A stretch of 64,000 nucleotides of DNA from Impatiens glandulifera (GCF_907164915.1 NC_061863.1:28801258-28865257), one strand, 5' to 3'; positions 11,765 through 23,404 are shown, counted from the first letter of the stretch. Notes: generated by a model from the letters alone, not told the origin. Program-made: numbers and translations.

Positions 11765-12500
11765 TTGAGAGAAGATGAACAGACTTAAGATGAACAAAAT
11801 TCTTAAGAGAGAAGTTTAGAAAAAGCTAGGGTTCTTGATAGATTTATGAGCGTAAAGGTTTCAATCGCATGCAATATGTCCTTAAATAGACTTAAGAGAG
11901 TCGCATGGCTTAACCGTCACTTTTCATAAAGGTATGACCCACTAATTAATGTTAGACGTCTTTTCTTATAGAAAGTCATCATTAATTTAGGGGTGTATCA
12001 GTCTCTCTCTTTTAACTTGAAAGACACGTGTCTTCATTTTATTTGAAAGTGACTGTTTTAATGTTTGAGCGGGAAAATTAGATGATACCGCATAGAGGAC
12101 AGCTGTTCTTGATCAGTTTTTGAAAAAAAGCGTCTAATAGCACACGTAGTTAGACGTTTTTCTTACTTCTATAATCCATATGATCTAAGCGCCTATTAGA
12201 CGCATGAGTCTATTAGACGCAGGCGTCTAATCACGTGTCTTATAGATGTCTAAATGTCTATTAGACGTCGACGTCTAATTACGCATGAACAACATGTATC
12301 AGATGTGTATTTGGTTAGACGTGAGCGTCCACTTGCTCTTGTCTTATAAACGTCTAAACGTCTATTAGACTTCAACGTCTAACCGCGCAGGTTATTTAAC
12401 CAAGACAATTTAACTCAGACATAGAGTGTGTAAGTAAGAATACGTCTAAGTACTTGCTTTTTCTTTTAGATGACCTCGTCTAATAGACCGATTAAAGCTT
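11765..12500 (-). promoter_or_regulatory. Putative internal promoter of the extra ORF in element A
   Basis: Upstream of ATG 11764 on minus, CTATTTAAGG (11889..11880) is a TATA-like box about 116 nt from the ATG. It is followed by a C/T-rich leader with an AACCCTAGC telo-box-like motif. Further upstream (12130..12490) there are about ten copies of TTAGAC/GTCTAA half sites, several as close inverted pairs around ACGT or CGACG. The same palindrome fills U3 of the LTRs. This suggests the ORF has its own transcription start under the same factor as the LTR promoter. This is inference from sequence. Confidence 0.45.
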
Positions 12501-12755
12501 TAGCCTGTGTGCATCTTTATTTATACAATAAATTTCCCTCTCAATTTATGCATGTACAAAATGAATAAATAAATATTTTGAGGTCCTTAGGACCAAAAAT
12601 ATTTTAAGACAAAAAACCCTTAGTCCTTAGGAGTGGCAAGTGTCACTGTTGATCTTTTAGAGCATGTACTCAGAAGAGTATGCTCCAAGCTTCCTTCCTG
12701 CAGCTTCCCTGTATCACCTACACAAGAAAATATTTACAAACTTTGGTACCCACAT
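12500..12755 (-). other. Deletion point between gag and the extra-ORF promoter in element A
   Basis: Just past the gag stop the sequence is still copia-like (the MWVPK remnant at about 12725-12755). It then becomes unrelated AT-rich DNA with the small inverted repeat GGTCCTTAGGACC. No protease, integrase, reverse transcriptase or RNase H coding is present, so about 4 kb of pol present in element C is missing here. Confidence 0.6.
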
Positions 12756-14555
12756 TCACTTGGGTTCTCGATCAATCAGTCCCTTAGGAATCCATATTTG
12801 AGTTATTTTTATGGATTTCTCATTTTGTGTTGTGATTAATGCGTATGAGTTAGACTTAACAGACGTTTTCCTGCTAGCCACTGATCCCTTAGCTTTAGAG
12901 GATGATTTTCTTTTAAAACTCCTTGACTTTGAGTTATGTTTTAGATAGCCAGACTTGATGTCTACATCTAACTTATTTTTTTGCCAGCTAACAGTCGGCG
13001 GAACATAAGTTATTTCATCCTTCAAAGCTAACTCCTCATGGATTAGATTAGTTTCAGTATCAGTTAGAGTCCCTTTGACAAAACTTATTGGCTTAAGCTT
13101 GTTAGTTGCTGAGTTTAACTTTTTATAGGATTGGTTTGGGTCATTGCTATCAAATCCTAAACCGGATTTGGATCCAGGAGGTTTCAACAGACTGATTTGA
13201 TATTTGACAGCTTCTCTATACCTTGTCCAAGTGATAACAATATAGTTTAACCTTTTCTTTTCAGAAGAGAGAATTTGTATCTGTTCTTTGAGCATCAAAT
13301 TCTCAGATGAGATCTCGACCTTTCCATTTTCAAGAATGTTTGATTCTAGAGTTTGAGATAAAATAGGTTGAGACACATCAGAGGAAGATTTTATTTCATT
13401 CTAGGATTCTAATAGCTTTCTGTACTCTATGACCATGTCATTTAGTGCAGCTACCAGTTCTTCTCTTGAAAAATTTTCAGAAGAGAAGTCAAATACCTTA
13501 GATTCCTAAGCTTCTTCTTCTTCTCTTGCCATGAAACAAGCAACCTCGTCATCATCACTTTCGCTGGATGATGAATCAGAATCACTATAGTTCCGTTTGT
13601 TCTTCCCATAGCCTGCCAAGAGAGCCTTCAACTCCTTTTCTTCGTCCTTCTTCTTCTCATCGCGCTTCGGCTTTCGACATTCCGATTGGTAATGACCTAA
13701 AATACCATAGTTAAAACACTTAACATTAGCTTTAGATTTATTATTGTCATTGGTATTTGAGGAGCTTGAGTTAGAATTGCTCTTCTTCATGAAGTTGTCA
13801 AACTTCTTCACGAAGAGAGACATAGCATCGCTACTGAGCTATTGAGCAGTTGTCTTCACATCAGGGGCTATTGGTGGCTCTTCTACAGTCACCAAGGCTT
13901 TAGTAATGATGGTGGATGAGGGTTGATCTTCTTCAATCCTTGAATTCAGCTCGAACTCATAGGCCTTGAGATAAACAAAAAAATCGAAGAGCCTGATCTT
14001 GTTGAGGTCTATGGATTCCCTCATTGCCATTGTCTTTATGTTCCACTCTCTTGGTAAAGCTCGCATGAACTTGATAGCAATCTTCCTATTGATGTACGTC
14101 TTTCCAAGAATGGATAGAGTGGAGATAACCTTGCTGAACCTTGCGTCAAACTCAGTCATTATTTCTCCAGGACGCATTTTGAAGCTGTCGAACTGTTGAG
14201 TGGTAACCATGATTTTGTTCTCTTTAGTTTGCTCATTGTCCTCACACAATAGAGTGAGTCTTTCCTAGATCTCCTTGGCAGTTTCACACTCGATGATGTA
14301 ATTGAACATGCTGTCATCAAGAGACCTATACAGGACATCCAATGCCATGTTGTTGAGGTTGTTTCTCCTCTTATCTTCGCTGGTCCATTCGGATTTCTCA
14401 TTTTCGATCTTGATGGGACCATCTGTGATAACACTCCACATGTCATCATGAAGAGAGGAAAGATGAGAACAGACTCTCTTCTTCCACACAATATAGTTTT
14501 CTTTTGAGAACGTATGGATTGCGGTAGCACTGACATCTTTGGATATGATCGACAT
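12756..14555 (-). pseudogene. gag: Gag polyprotein of element A, with in-frame stops
   Basis: One frame on minus from ATG 14555 to TGA at 12756 (about 600 codons) is interrupted by four TAG stops, near 14265, 13839, 13506 and 13401, with no frameshift between them. The N-terminal part is a copia gag domain (KENYIVWKKRVCSHLSSL, then KENKIMVTTQQFDSF and MRESIDL). The zinc knuckle reads CFNYGILGHYQSEC, so the second Cys of CX2CX4HX4C is replaced by Tyr. The C-terminal part is lysine-rich and ends in the motif WIPKGL before TGA. Gag would coat the RNA in the virus-like particle. Comparison with element C shows the stops replace Trp or probably Gln codons. Confidence 0.85.
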
Positions 14556-14584
14556 TCTTGGAGATAACGTGAGAATAGAAACAA

Positions 14585-14597
14585 GGCTTTGATACCA
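14585..14597 (-). promoter_or_regulatory. Primer binding site of element A
   Basis: On minus TGGTATCAAAGCC lies two bases after the 5' LTR. It matches the complement of the 3' end of initiator Met-tRNA (TGGTATCAGAGC) with one change, and fixes the minus orientation of the element. Confidence 0.9.
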
Positions 14598-14599
14598 AT

Positions 14600-15950
14600 T
14601 GATAGGATCTATGTAATCAATAAAGACGAGGGTCTAACTATTGATGACAACTTTTGGAAAACGATTTGATATAAATCCTATTAGGGATTAATATCACTTT
14701 TTATTCTTCACAAACCCTTGCAAACTCTTGAAGCGATTCAAGTGCGGAAATGTTTGCTTAGGTTTGAAGCTAAGAATCAATGAGAGAAGGAAAGACATAA
14801 TGTAAAAGACACAGCAAGTTGTTTATGGATGTTTGGAGTAAACTCTCCTACGTCATCCATTCTTCCAACCACCAGAAGGATTCAGTATACTTCTTTGAAT
14901 CAAATACAGTTTACTGGCTAGCTAACTGTTGAACAAAAACAAGCTCTATTCAACTTACAATATGATTAAGACTATTTCTCAGCTAGACAGATTTTGATTC
15001 TCTCTTGAACTTGAAGATGTACAAATCACAAAGTGCAAGAGTATAAGATTGATAGCAAGTAAGGCTTGTGAAATCAGTAAGTCTGGTACGCTTGTAAAAA
15101 CTTGTTACTCTCTCTGGTACGTCGACCGTTGTCCTTGAGGATCTATATATAGAAGACAGAAACCAACGGTCGAATCTTCTAGATGGACACGTGGCAAACA
15201 CATATTTGGAAAACCTCCATAGTACAAGAGTACAGTAGGCTCTATGCACAAAGATCGTGGTCGTACCAAACTAGTAGTGTGCTAGATATTCTTTAGGAAC
15301 TGTCCTTTACTGAAAAAGTAGTGGGAGGAATATTCGCGTACGTGGAATTCATTCATTGGATACAAATAGTTGTTGTACCGGTTTGCACAGATGAATGAAG
15401 TAGGAGTAGCGTACATCTAGTTGATCGTGGGTAGACGAATACTAACTTCAAGCAGCTGCTGAAGCAAGGCATTAGATGCACTCCATTAGACGGCCAAGTC
15501 TAAGGAAGTTAGACGACAACGTCTAATAGCGAGATCCATTAGACCACCAAGTCTAATGTAGTTAGACTGCACGTCTAACTACGTATCTGTTAGACTGCAC
15601 GTCTAACTACGTATCTGTTAGATTGCACGTCTAACTATGTATCTATTAGACTGCACGTCTAACTACGTATTTGTTAGACGTGCACGTCTAACTACGTATC
15701 TATTAGAATGTACGTCTAACTACGTATTTGTTAGACTGCACGTCTAACTAGCAACACGTCTAACTATGTATTTGTTAGACTGCACGTCTAACTAACAACA
15801 CGTCTAATTAGTCTGTTTCAAACTAAGTCTAACTTAGCATCTTTTTGATGCACCTGTACAAAAACAATTAGACGACTTAGCTTCATTCTTAATCAAAGTT
15901 TTACTAATACATTATTAAAATAACGTTAGTCAAAATAATATGACCCAACA
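14600..15950 (-). repeat. 5' LTR of element A
   Basis: 1351 bp, the partner of 6807..8164. U3 (15555..15800) carries the TTAGAC-N5-GTCTAA array. A TATA box (TATATATA, about 15144..15151) predicts transcription from near 15110 leftward. The conserved R/U5 core lies at 14825..14862 but has acquired changes (CATCCAT instead of CACCCCT on plus). Confidence 0.9.
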
Positions 15951-16350
15951 CATATACATAATTGTAAAAACACCATAGTCTCCACTCTTGATTGTCTTTG
16001 GGACTGTTGGGTGTGGTATTACAACATATGGCAGACTTTCCAATTTGAATTGTGGATACCTAGACTTGTCAACATGGGTCATTTCCTGTTCAAGCAAATA
16101 TTGAAGCATTTCACATAGTGGTTTCATTAACTTGTAATATTGATCCTTTTTGAAAAGTCCATATTTGTAATCATATACATTGATGCACCAATCTTGTAGA
16201 TGTACCTGGCACAGGACTCAGTACTTCTACTTCAGGTTCATAGAGATATAGATGATATCTACGGTATTCTAAAAAGTCATGAATCTGTCAACATGACCCA
16301 TGTCGAACTTGAAGTTTCCTGAATTTGCAGCGAACTCTTCATAATGAGAC
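15951..16350 (-). pseudogene. Ulp1-like (C48) protease relic, proximal part
   Basis: On minus, two stops precede a readable frame. It includes DWCINVYDYKYGLF and KLMKPLCEMLQYLLEQ, then IPHPTVPKTIKSGDYGVFTI at the edge of element A. This is the C-terminal catalytic block of Ulp1-type proteases. The usual GDCGVF motif has Tyr in place of the catalytic Cys, so the protein would be inactive even without the insertion. The frame resumes at 6806 on the far side of element A. DNA from 16350 to about 16600 is anonymous and may include the MULE end, which I cannot place. Confidence 0.75.
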
Positions 16351-16599
16351 TAAAACTTCGGAGCGATATGACAGTCACATATTGTGAAATTCCTAGATTA
16401 AAGTAGAAATCGTTATGACCATTATATGACAGGCACGTGAGACATAGCATAAAGACTCTTTCTCACTTGTAACCAAGCTTCGAATTAAGAACAAAATCTC
16501 TAAAGCGCGTTTGAAGACGTGAAATATTTTTCTTTCCTAATTTCCCGAGTAATAAATTAGGTGTCGACTCTAAAATAGTCCAACCTAGTCTAAATCAAT

Positions 16600-16987
16600 G
16601 TTTTTAAATACACTCTAGTCGTGTCTATTATAGTACAAACTCTTTAAATTAATAATGTTGGGATCGGAAAAATTTATTAAATTAGAGAGTTATTAATTTA
16701 TCGATTAATTAATAATTATTAATTTATCGATAAATTAATAATTATTAATTTAAAGAGTTTTTAATCTATTTAACAACTAATTCATATATCCGTATAAAAT
16801 AAATAATTATACATACCAAACAAAAGACAAATTAGTTTATGCCTTTTAAAATTACGTTGTAGCGAACATTGTGACTTCAAGTTTAGCACTATTAATGACT
16901 TTTGAAGTACTAACTAACTTTTGAAGTACTACTATACATGTAAACAATAGAAACAAATATGAATGTATTATTAAGCAAGTTTGGGAT

Positions 16988-17029
<42 letters not shown>

Positions 17030-17539
17030 TTTTAATAAATACCAAATAAAATATAGAATGAATAATTTTTATTTATTAATTATATAAATAATAAATATGT
17101 AGATATAATTTATTAATAGTATATTGAATAACAAATAAAGATAGAATAAAAATATTAATTATATAAATTATAAATATGTAGAGAATATAACGTAAAAAGT
17201 ATTTTAATCTAAATAGAAAAAATATAATTATTTATATAAATTATAAATATGTATAGATAATGTATTAATCATTTTAATAAATAACAAATAAATATAAAAT
17301 GAATGAATAATTTAATTAATTATATAAATTATAAATATGTAGATAGAATGTATGAGGTAAAATGTTGAACTCATATATACATAATTGACATTTCAAATTA
17401 TCTTTATACATTTGTCAAAACTAATAATAAAATAGACATAAAATGATATATTAAAAGATGATAAAAATATATTTAATCTAGGAAGAATCATATGTTCACG
17501 AAGAATTTTACACTACCAAATACATATATTTATTCAATG
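16600..17539. other. AT-rich intergenic DNA with an (AT)n microsatellite
   Basis: No gene is visible. 16680..16760 repeats ATTAATTTATCGATAAATTAATAATT-like palindromes. A pure (AT)n run spans about 16991..17025. The remainder repeats TATAAATTATAAATATGTAGATA-like phrases at loose spacing. Confidence 0.6.
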
Positions 17540-18465
17540 TAAGGGTGTAAGAAAACCGATCAAATCGTTCAAATCGGACCGAAACCGTTCAAACCAAACC
17601 AAATATCAAACCAAACTACTTAAACCGAGTTCAAATCTGTTTTGATTTGACTAAACCGAGCTATACAATTCGGTTGGTCGGTTTGCGGTATCATAATTCG
17701 TCGGTTTACCGACCGAACCCGAATATACTGATTTTATATAATACGATTACGTTATTCATTTTCCTCTGTATATTAATATATAAAGTCTTTTGAGAGCTGC
17801 TAGAAATGAAGAATCCCACCTTACTGGTAGAGGACTTGCTTCAAATAGAGAGCAAAAGGGATCCGTTTAAGTAAATGATGCTTCAGACTCTTCACTTTTC
17901 AATGCCAGCCTGCCCAGTCTTATCCGCTGGCCGCTGCAACCTGCAAGCTCAACTGCTCAAGTTGCTTATATTCTTTTTTATTTACAATTATACCATTTTT
18001 TCATTGATTTAGTAATTAATTATTTCTCTCATTAGTTTCAAAAAAAGCTTTATACTAAAAATGGTTGAATTCATCATTCATCTTTAACGTTACATTATTA
18101 CAATGTTAATCTCTATTCACACATTTTCTCTACCGAATAACTCTCTAAAGCTAGCTTTTAACCCTCATATTCAAAGCTCCAGTTTCTATTTTTTAAGAAT
18201 TAAAGACAAAATCGAGAATAATAATGACTAAAGGTAAGAATAAAAACTTCGATTATCCATTTTCATTGTTGTTTAAGACTTTAAGTTCATCATTCATCTT
18301 CGGAATTGAGTAAAAGATATATATTTTGATTTTTGATTATTAGGTCAACTCTAAGCTTAGAAAAATTGAAGAAAACTCTTTAGAGTTTAGTTCGACCATT
18401 GTTTAGGTAACCTTCTCCACTTGACTTTAGATTCGATGGTCTTCCTTATATTTATATACTCAAAA

Positions 18466-18504
<39 letters not shown>

Positions 18505-18901
18505 TACTTATATTCTAGAACTTGTTTTATTCTAAAATATGAAGAAAAAACAAATTTACTCTTTTCTATTTTAATATTTTAGTAGAGGAGTGGATTTGAT
18601 TTTGAATTTGAATTGTTCAATGCCATATATTTATGTAGTTTTTAATAGATTTTGAGACTTTTAAGTCATTATTTTGAAGATTTTATAGTCTAGTAACAAA
18701 TTTTAAGTGATTTTTTATAACTATTTATGTAGATTTGTTAATTGTGTTTTTATACCGAATAAACCGAATAAACCGACTAAATCGTTTTTTAAACCGTTCA
18801 AACCGACTAAATCAACGGTTTCAAATTTAGTAAACCGACCTCAACAGTTTGGATGTGCATTTTGATCAATAACCGACCAAACCGAACCGCTTACACCCTT
18901 A
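17540..18901. mobile_element. Non-autonomous hAT element
   Basis: 1362 bp bounded by inverted termini: TAAGGGTGTAAG at 17540..17551 and its complement CTTACACCCTTA at 18890..18901. The flanks give an 8-bp target duplication, ATTCAATG (17532..17539) and ATTCAAAG (18902..18909), matching at 7 of 8. Both subterminal regions are dense in short AAACCG, CGGTTT and ACCGAC motifs in both orientations, as in hAT subterminal repeats. No transposase frame is present. An (AT)n run occupies 18471..18501. Confidence 0.85.
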
Positions 18902-19224
18902 ATTCAAAGATTACAATATTAATTACATTCAAACCTTCATCATTCTAATTCGAATTCACATATACCATCATATCTTATCATTTTAAGAATTTCATTATTA
19001 ACGACATTTGAATCACCATTATTTCATTCCTTTAATTCAAATTCACAAATTACATCATATCTTATCCTTCTTTAAGGATATCATTATAATCTTTATAATA
19101 CACACTCTAAATTCACACACTCTAAAATTCGCACTAAGTGACCACCATTCCTTCGTCTCTCTAATTCTAAATTTAATTCACATATTCCCATCATATCTTA
19201 TCCTTCTTCAAAGATATTATTTTA

Positions 19225-19330
19225 ATCTTTATAATATAAACTCTAAAATTCGCATCAAGTGTGACTCGAACCCTGTTCTCGAGTTTGTAATGTTAATCAT
19301 TTAACTACTCGTGATTGTTGAATTTAATTT
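19225..19330 (-). repeat. tRNA-derived SINE-like fragment
   Basis: On minus the sequence has an A-box-like stretch (GTAGTTAAATGATTAA) and, about 40 nt later, a B-box-like GGGTTCGAGTCAC (19273..19261). This is the layout of a tRNA-derived internal pol III promoter. A diverged copy lies at 19505..19605. No tail or target duplication was recognised. Confidence 0.35.
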
Positions 19331-19434
19331 ATAATTATATGTATATATATTTAATAATTGTTAATTAATAAGTACTTACATTTTTTAGTTGTAAGTTTGA
19401 GAATTATATATAACATTTTTAGTTTTATTTTTTT

Positions 19435-20075
19435 AATTTAATTGTTTCAAATTTATGGATAGGTCAACCCATAAATTGATTCAATTATCCATTTATTCTA
19501 ACATATATAATACACACTCTACAATTCGCACTAAGTGAGATTCGAACCATATTCTCGATTTGAAATGTTAATTTTAACTATTTAACCATTTGTGATTGTT
19601 GCAAGATCAAGACTTGTATATAACATTGTTAATTTAATGGTTTAAATTTATGGATGGATGAACCCACAAAATGATCCAAATATTCATTACTCCCTCATAC
19701 ATATCCAAATTAACCACAGTTTTCGACCCGGCAAACCAAGAAATATTGAAATTAAACATCATTTTCTATCTATCTATATATTTTTAAATTTAATCGTTTC
19801 AAATTTTTGGGTGGGTCAACCCACAAGCCGTCCCAAATATCCATTTAATCTCACATATATATCCAAATTAATCACAATTTTTACCCGACAATCCAAGAAA
19901 AATTGAAAATAAGCATCAATATATATATATATATATTTAATTTTAATCGTTTCAAATTTATGGGTGAGTCAATTCACAAACCGACTCATGTATTCAATTA
20001 CTCTCACAAATATATCCAAATTAACCACAACTTTTGACCGGCAAACCAAGAAAAATTAAAATTAAGCATTTATAT
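19435..20075 (+). repeat. AT-rich dispersed repeat, about four copies at ~150-bp spacing
   Basis: Copies start near 19450, 19640, 19790 and 19940. Each has the phrase TTTCAAATTTATGGGTGGGT, then AACCCACAAA, an ATATATCCAAATTAACCACA-like stretch and a GGCAAACCAAGAAA-like segment. Related copies lie at 21215..21244 and 47222..47800, on the two sides of the nested transposons, so this repeat was the landing site of the hAT element. Confidence 0.6.
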
Positions 20076-20719
20076 GTATATATATATTAGTTGATTAAAT
20101 GTTAAACTCATATGGTTAATAATGTCACACGTTCATCAAATTTGATGTTAAATTTAAAATATAAAGTTTTAATAATATAGCTAGTTAAAGTGTTGTACTT
20201 AGATTGTTAGGTTACAAGTTTGAGACTTATATATAACATTTTGTATTTTATTTTATAAATGTAAGGGTAAATCACTTAGGTGATCCTCTAATTACTCTAA
20301 TGGCTTACTTTTCGCCCTTATATTATTTTTTAAACAAATTGACCAAACTTTTAGAATGAGTCACAAACCCTAAACTCTAAACCTTAACTCTTATGTCAAT
20401 TTGTTTGTTAAATATAAAGGCTCTAACAAAAACTTTTGACCCTCTAACCTTGACATTTCATATTTAATAAAATAATTATCTATTTCTCACCACAATTAAA
20501 AATATATATTCTCTCATCATTTATTTTTTAATGTATCATATTTATATATATATAATATATATATATAAATTATTTCTCTCACACTCTTAATATTATATAT
20601 CTATAAAATTCCATATTTAATATACATATTTATATTTATATGTTATTTATTTATATTTATATGTTATTTATTTATTTATAAAATAAAGTTAAAAATAAAA
20701 TAATTAATGCACTATTTTC

Positions 20720-20754
<35 letters not shown>

Positions 20755-21236
20755 TAATATATATTTATATGCATTACATATATTTATATTTTCTCTTGTC
20801 ACAATAATTTTTTTATAGAATAAATTACTAAGTGACTCTCCCATTAGTCTAATCTTTATCAATATATTTTTATCAATATTATAAATAATTTAATAATGGC
20901 TTTTCAGGAATGAAATAAAAATTGGAATGATGATACATTGTCTCGGTAGGGAAGAATCAAATCTTTTTCAACTAAAAGTTAATAATCATAATAGTTAGAG
21001 GGTCAAAAGACAATAATCAAAATAGTTGGAGGGTCAAAAGTCAACGATTAAAATAGTTGGAGTGCGTTTAGTTTGAGTGGTTATATTTAACGAAAAAATT
21101 GACAGAAGGGTCATTGGTGACCCTTTCTAAAAGTTTGAGTGACAATTTATTTTAAAAAATAATATAAAGACTAAAAATAAGTGATTAGAGTAATTGGAGG
21201 ACTAATTTTCCATAAATTTAATCATTTCAATTTTAT
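20076..21236. other. AT-rich DNA without genes
   Basis: 20160..20240 contains a GGTTACAAGTTTGAGACT stretch reminiscent of a pol III B box. 20270..20400 and 20930..21200 share phrases in opposite orientation (for example TAGTTGGAGGGTCAAAAG against CTTTTGACCCTCTAAC), so an inverted duplication or a small decayed element may be present. (AT)n runs lie at 20540..20575 and 20723..20751. Confidence 0.4.
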
Positions 21237-21456
21237 GGATAGGTTTAGTGGCGAATATAAAACCAGATTTCAATGGGTGCTACAAAATTTATCAAGTTTT
21301 ATATTTTTTACTATACAACACTTATATCAAAAATAAAAGTATAGTTAATAATGATAATAATAAAGATACAAAATCACGCTGATACTGATAAAATATTTAT
21401 CCCCTTACAGTTCAACTACTACTAAACGTACAAGCAAACGTAGACAATTGAGTTAT

Positions 21457-21743
21457 TCAGGTGTTCATTTGTTGAAAATGTTGTAAAATTTGTTCATTTT
21501 CAATTGTGGTAAAAATCTCCTTCTCAATGTATACTACCAAACTGTTGTTCATCCACTCATCACCCATTCTATTATGTAAATCAGTTTTGATAATTGTCAT
21601 CGCAGAAAAAACCCTTTCAACAGAAGCAGTCGTAACAGGTAAAACCAATGCTAACTCATTTAACCGACATACCAATATAAAAACTCTATGTTTTCCAGTT
21701 TCAACCATCTTCTTAGCAAGACTTCCCAAATCTCGAATCATAA
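21457..21743 (-). pseudogene. hAT transposase C-terminal dimerisation domain
   Basis: On minus, a frame of about 94 residues ends at a stop at 21457. It starts MIRDLGSLAKKMVETGKHR directly at the CACTA border and continues with LALVLPVTTASVERVFSAM, then IIKTDLHNRMGDEWMNNSL. This is the conserved hATC dimerisation domain (TASVERxFSAM) of TTF-type zinc finger transposases. The block is intact as read, but the upstream half is about 24 kb away at 45631..46165. Confidence 0.85.
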
Positions 21744-21769
21744 CACTAGTAAAAAAAGGACCTTTACCT

Positions 21770-22235
21770 ACAGAGTTTACCGAGATCTATATAACTCTCG
21801 GTATTAGTCCCGAGAGGATGAAAACTTTCGTTATTAAAAATAGATTCCGAGTGGTGTGTAAAACCTTCGGTGATAGGAGGGTTTACCGAAAGTTTCCCAA
21901 AATACCGTCGATTTTGACTCTTTCCAAAAAACCAAAAATAATTCTAAGTGTTGGAAATGGAGTAATTGCGAAGGTTTATTAGAAAACCTTTGGTTTTAAC
22001 TTTCCCCAAATTGGTAATTGCGAAGGTTTTGTAATAAACCTTTGGTTTTGAACTTTCCTAAAAAACAAGAATAATTCTAAATGTTGGGAAGGGGTAATTG
22101 CGAAGGTTTATTAGAAAACCTTCGATTTTAACTTTCCCCCAAATTGGTAATTGCGAAGGTTTTCTAATAAACCTTCGGTTTTGACCATTCCTAAAAAATT
22201 AAAAAAATCTAAGTGTTGCTAATTGCGAAAGGTTT
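21770..22235. repeat. Left subterminal hairpin array of the CACTA locus
   Basis: Several imperfect units contain an inverted pair such as GCGAAGGTTT ... AAACCTTCGG or ACCGAGA ... TCTCGGT, separated by 5 to 10 nt. CACTA transposons carry subterminal repeats bound by their TNPA protein, and these arrays occupy that position. Confidence 0.7.
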
Positions 22236-22264
22236 ATGAAAACTTTTGGTAATGAACTTTATAA

Positions 22265-22422
22265 ATTGAAAAAATCCTACTTTTTTCTTCTTCTTTTCGC
22301 CCACTTTCTTTCCCTTTCTCTCTCCCCCCGCTTGCACCGCCCAGCTGCTCGAAGATCTGCATCTTCCAAGACGTCGCCGCCGCTTGGAAGACTCCCGTCG
22401 CCGCGCCTCTGCCTATTTCAAG
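22265..22422 (+). other. CACTA leader exon, left copy
   Basis: A C/T-rich, then GC-rich stretch (GCCGCCGC-type) ends with a donor AAG|GTTAAT at 22422/22423. It is followed by about 450 nt of T-rich DNA repeating GTTAGATTAGG-like phrases. The fuller copy has the same arrangement at 29605..29898, so both look like a first, largely untranslated exon and intron 1. Confidence 0.5.
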
Positions 22423-22879
22423 GTTAATTATATATGGGTTAGATGTTATATATTTAGGGTTAATTAATGTTAGATTATTTAGATGATGTTTATTAATAAT
22501 GTTAGATTAGAGTTATTAATGTTATATTAGATGTATATTTAGGTTGATTTTGTTGGATTAATGTTAGAATAGGATTATTCATGTTAGATTAGGTGTATAT
22601 TTAGGTTGATTTGTTGGATTCATGTTAGATTAGATTTATTAATGTTAATTAGGTATATATTGATGGATTCAATTTAGATTAGGTTCATTAATGTTATATT
22701 AGGTGTATATTTAGGTTGATTTGTTGATTCATGTTAGATTTTTATTTGAATTTTTGGTTAAATTCATATGTGTTTGTTTAGATTCATAAATGTTATATAT
22801 ATATATATATGAAGAATAGGGAAATGAAAACTTAATTTATTAATGAATTGCATTCATGATGAGTATTAATTGGAAGTGT

Positions 22880-23248
22880 ATGCGGAAAACACCAAAGAGA
22901 CTACACCCGTGTTTTTAGAACTTGCTAGCACAATCAAATTCTGACCCAGTGTCTGTCGTGACGGACCCAATGACTACTACTGACGTTAAATGTGAGGAGG
23001 ATACAAGACACCTGACATTGGCATTGGAGCAAATTCAATTGAGGAATACGGAAAGAGCCCAATTGATTAGTGAAATCAAAGCGGAGAGAGTGCAAATGAC
23101 GCAAATATTGGAGAATCTTGAACAACAAATTTTTTCTTTCATGAGGCAGAATCAACTCCCCCTCTTCCCCCTACTACTAACTAGATTAAAGTATTTGATA
23201 ATTAATTGTGTAAACGTTTTTGTTCGACTGATAACATGTTTTAGATAA
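22880..23248 (+). pseudogene. TNPA-like protein, internally deleted copy
   Basis: From ATG 22880 the frame reads MRKTPKRLHP, meets a stop, then continues NLLAQSNSDP and a coiled coil (LISEIKAERVQMTQILENLE). The start matches MRKTPNKL...NLLA of the fuller copy at 34033. The end matches its C-terminal coiled coil at about 35690-35780. The central part (exons 2 to 5 of the fuller copy) is missing. This is therefore a deletion derivative of the kind that gives non-autonomous CACTA elements. Confidence 0.7.
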
Positions 23249-23404
23249 TTTGGTACGTTTTGACTTTTGTTTAGAATTATGAATTATAATTATCTTTTGG
23301 TTAATGAATGTGGTTTATGAATGTTTTTCTATATGTATTGGTTTGCCTTTATTTGAGAAATTAATTGAACATTTTCAATTTATACTCTTGTCAAAAAAAT
23401 GGAA

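Larger units (their letters stand above)
6807..15950 (-). mobile_element. Copia LTR retrotransposon element A (gag plus extra ORF, pol missing), Sirevirus-like
   Basis: A full-length insertion of 9144 bp. Its LTRs begin TGTTGGGTCA and end CCTATCA (minus strand), and it is flanked by the perfect 5-bp duplication CATAT (6802..6806 and 15951..15955). From 5' to 3' on minus: LTR 15950..14600, tRNA-iMet-type primer site, gag, deletion point near 12500-12720, a putative internal promoter, a large extra ORF, polypurine tract, LTR 8164..6807. Integrase, reverse transcriptase and RNase H are absent, so it is non-autonomous. Substantial LTR-LTR differences, with stops and frameshifts inside, suggest an older insertion than element C. 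Assignment to the Sirevirus lineage rests on the layout, long LTRs and related element C; it is an inference. Confidence 0.9.
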
